A DNA stretch of 13,610 bases from Alphaproteobacteria bacterium. Lineage in GTDB: Bacteria > Pseudomonadota > Alphaproteobacteria > Reyranellales > Reyranellaceae. The stretch covers positions 1 through 13,610 of the forward strand of contig JABCYT010000026.1 in NCBI GenBank assembly GCA_013290035.1. Direction: 5' to 3'. The notes below the pieces were generated by a model. It worked only from the letters and a program-made list of their open reading frames with translations. It was not told the origin of the DNA and searched no databases. Numbering within the stretch: the first letter of the stretch is position 1; each line of letters begins with the position of its first letter. Positions 12,476 to 13,610 of this stretch are shown here, piece by piece. The translations under genes and the position numbers were made by a program.

Positions 12476-13610
12476 TCATGAGCCGAGCTCGCGCTCGACC
12501 GCCTTGGGATTGACGGCGAGGCGCGTGCGGATGTCCTGGGCAACGTCGCCCACGAACACGTCCTCCAGGCCGCGCCGCAGAGCGTCAACCGTGGCGGCCG
12601 CCAGCGCGGCCGGGGCGACCTTGGGCGGCGGTACCGTCTGATACCATTCGGTTTCGAGCGGTCCGAAGAAGACGTTCATCACCTTGACGCCGCCCGGCCG
12701 CAGCTCGGCGCGCAGCGATTGCGCCGCCGACAAGCAGGCCGCCTCGGTGGCCGAGAAAGCGCCATAGGCCGGCCAGTTCATGAGCGCATAGACCGAGAGC
12801 AGGTTGACGAAGGCGGCCGCCGAATTGATGCCGTCCGCGCCGCGCGCGCGCAGGGTCGGGCCGAAGGCCTGGGCGAGCCGCATCAGCCCGAGATAGCGAA
12901 TGTCGATTTCCTCGCGGGCGACGGTTAGGCCCTTGCGCTCGATCATGCCGCCCGCCCGGACATGCTCGGCTGTGTTGATCAGGATATCGACGCGGGCGCC
13001 GATCTCGCCGGCGACGTCGTCGACCGAGACGCTGTCGGTCATGTCCAGCGGCACGATCTCGACCCGCTCGATCCGCCGCAGCGCCTGCTCGCCGGGAAAC
13101 GGCTTCCACGGATCGGCGAGGCCCACGAAGACGATGCCGGCTTGCGCATCGGACAAGGCTTTCGCCATCGCCTGGCCGACGGCATTGCGGCCGTCGGTGA
13201 TCAAGACACGGCGAAATTTCGGATCGCAGGTCAATTCGCGCCATTCCGGGTCGTCGGACATGTTGGGCGTATCTCGTTCCGGCAGAGCGATCGCCACGGC
13301 CTGGCCGCTGCGGTCCAGTTTGAAAGCCATCCTAACACGCTCGCCTTCGCGCGCATCGCCATGAAGATGGGTGACGATGGACGGGCCGCAATCGAGCGCC
13401 ACGACGCCTACACGCCACGGCATGCGCTCGCGGAAATAAACATCGATCGAGGTTCGGATCGTCGTCTCGGCGAGCAGTGTGCCGCCGTTGGCGACCTCCT
13501 CGAACGGAATGCGCGGCGACAGGCAACGCGGGCAGGCATCGCGTGGCGGGTAGATCGCCGCCCGGCAATCGGTGCAGACCTGGAGCGCGAAGCGTCCCTC
13601 GGCGGCGGCC
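12476..13610 (-). CDS. Zinc-ribbon/OB-fold (DUF35) protein fused to a degenerate SDR domain, 5' end missing
   Basis: The frame is open to the right edge, giving 377 visible residues. The first 115 or so form a DUF35-type module: zinc ribbon C-x2-C-x10-C-x2-C (VCTDC, then ACPRC) with YPPRDACPRC, then an OB-fold stretch (GGTLLAETT to AFKLDRSGQAVAIALP). DUF35 proteins partner thiolase/SCP-x-like or aldolase enzymes acting on acyl-CoAs. A linker leads into an SDR-like domain (from about base 13210) with family landmarks but damaged motifs. TGxxxGxG is TDGRNAVG, NNAG is NTAE, and YxxxK is F-SAT-E (Phe codon 12755-12757, Glu codon 12743-12745). The Ser 13 residues before the Tyr position is kept. 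The SDR half is therefore probably not an active dehydrogenase of the usual type; a structural or binding role is inferred. The first start codon lies outside the window. The stop overlaps ATG 12479 of the cyclase frame. Confidence 0.85.
   Translation of the reverse strand, partial: AAAEGRFALQVCTDCRAAIYPPRDACPRCLSPRIPFEEVANGGTLLAETTIRTSIDVYFRERMPWRVGVVALDCGPSIVTHLHGDAREGERVRMAFKLDRSGQAVAIALPERDTPNMSDDPEWRELTCDPKFRRVLITDGRNAVGQAMAKALSDAQAGIVFVGLADPWKPFPGEQALRRIERVEIVPLDMTDSVSVDDVAGEIGARVDILINTAEHVRAGGMIERKGLTVAREEIDIRYLGLMRLAQAFGPTLRARGADGINSAAAFVNLLSVYALMNWPAYGAFSATEAACLSAAQSLRAELRPGGVKVMNVFFGPLETEWYQTVPPPKVAPAALAAATVDALRRGLEDVFVGDVAQDIRTRLAVNPKAVERELGS

Noticed and set aside
13421..13423. 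ATG at 13423 as the true start of the SDR-containing gene
   Set aside because: The frame stays open for 62 more residues to the window edge and encodes a clear four-Cys zinc ribbon continuous with the OB-fold.

Overview
The window is densely coding, high-G+C bacterial DNA. The gene types fit an environmental, metabolically versatile proteobacterium, most likely an alphaproteobacterium (inferred from general gene style; no rRNA or marker gene is present). The coding content is 13 genes (two cut by the window edges). I see no tRNA, rRNA, CRISPR, insertion sequence or phage gene. No stretch over 300 bases lacks a gene. The only sizeable gaps are 5021-5233, 6541-6666 and 7606-7777, and all three hold inverted repeats that look like operators.

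Left block (minus strand, 5020 down to 1): one tight operon. It starts with a DUF417/RclC-like membrane protein and an RclA-like flavin disulfide reductase. A three-subunit molybdenum hydroxylase follows, in the order [2Fe-2S] subunit, FAD subunit, molybdopterin subunit (the last truncated by the left edge). The FAD subunit carries the four-cysteine insert of PaoB/YagS-type enzymes, so the complex is best read as a PaoABC-like aldehyde oxidoreductase, here without a Tat signal. Joining an Rcl-type oxidative-stress pair to an aldehyde-oxidising molybdoenzyme suggests a defence or detoxification unit. A small exported CopC-like protein is transcribed divergently, and the shared promoter region holds several GGGAAT inverted repeats.

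Middle (5234-9336): the CopC-like gene, two tandem paralogous LysR-type regulators on the minus strand, then a plus-strand pair of an SDR dehydrogenase and a crotonase-fold protein. The crotonase closely resembles 6-oxocamphor hydrolase and keeps all five of its active-site residues, so a retro-Claisen C-C hydrolase of a cyclic beta-diketone is a better guess than enoyl-CoA hydratase. The preceding SDR could make the diketone. The box ATTCC-N5-GGAAT, of the LysR T-N11-A type, occurs both at the lysR2 start and in the rclC/copC promoter region.

Right block (minus strand, 13610 down to 9348): a tightly overlapping catabolic operon. It comprises a zinc-ribbon/OB-fold (DUF35) protein fused to a degenerate SDR domain, a cyclase-family metal hydrolase, a classical SDR, and a CaiC-like acid-CoA ligase. 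It converges tail-to-tail on the crotonase gene. Together the middle and right blocks look like part of a ring-opening and CoA-dependent pathway for an alicyclic or terpenoid-like substrate; the substrate cannot be read from sequence.
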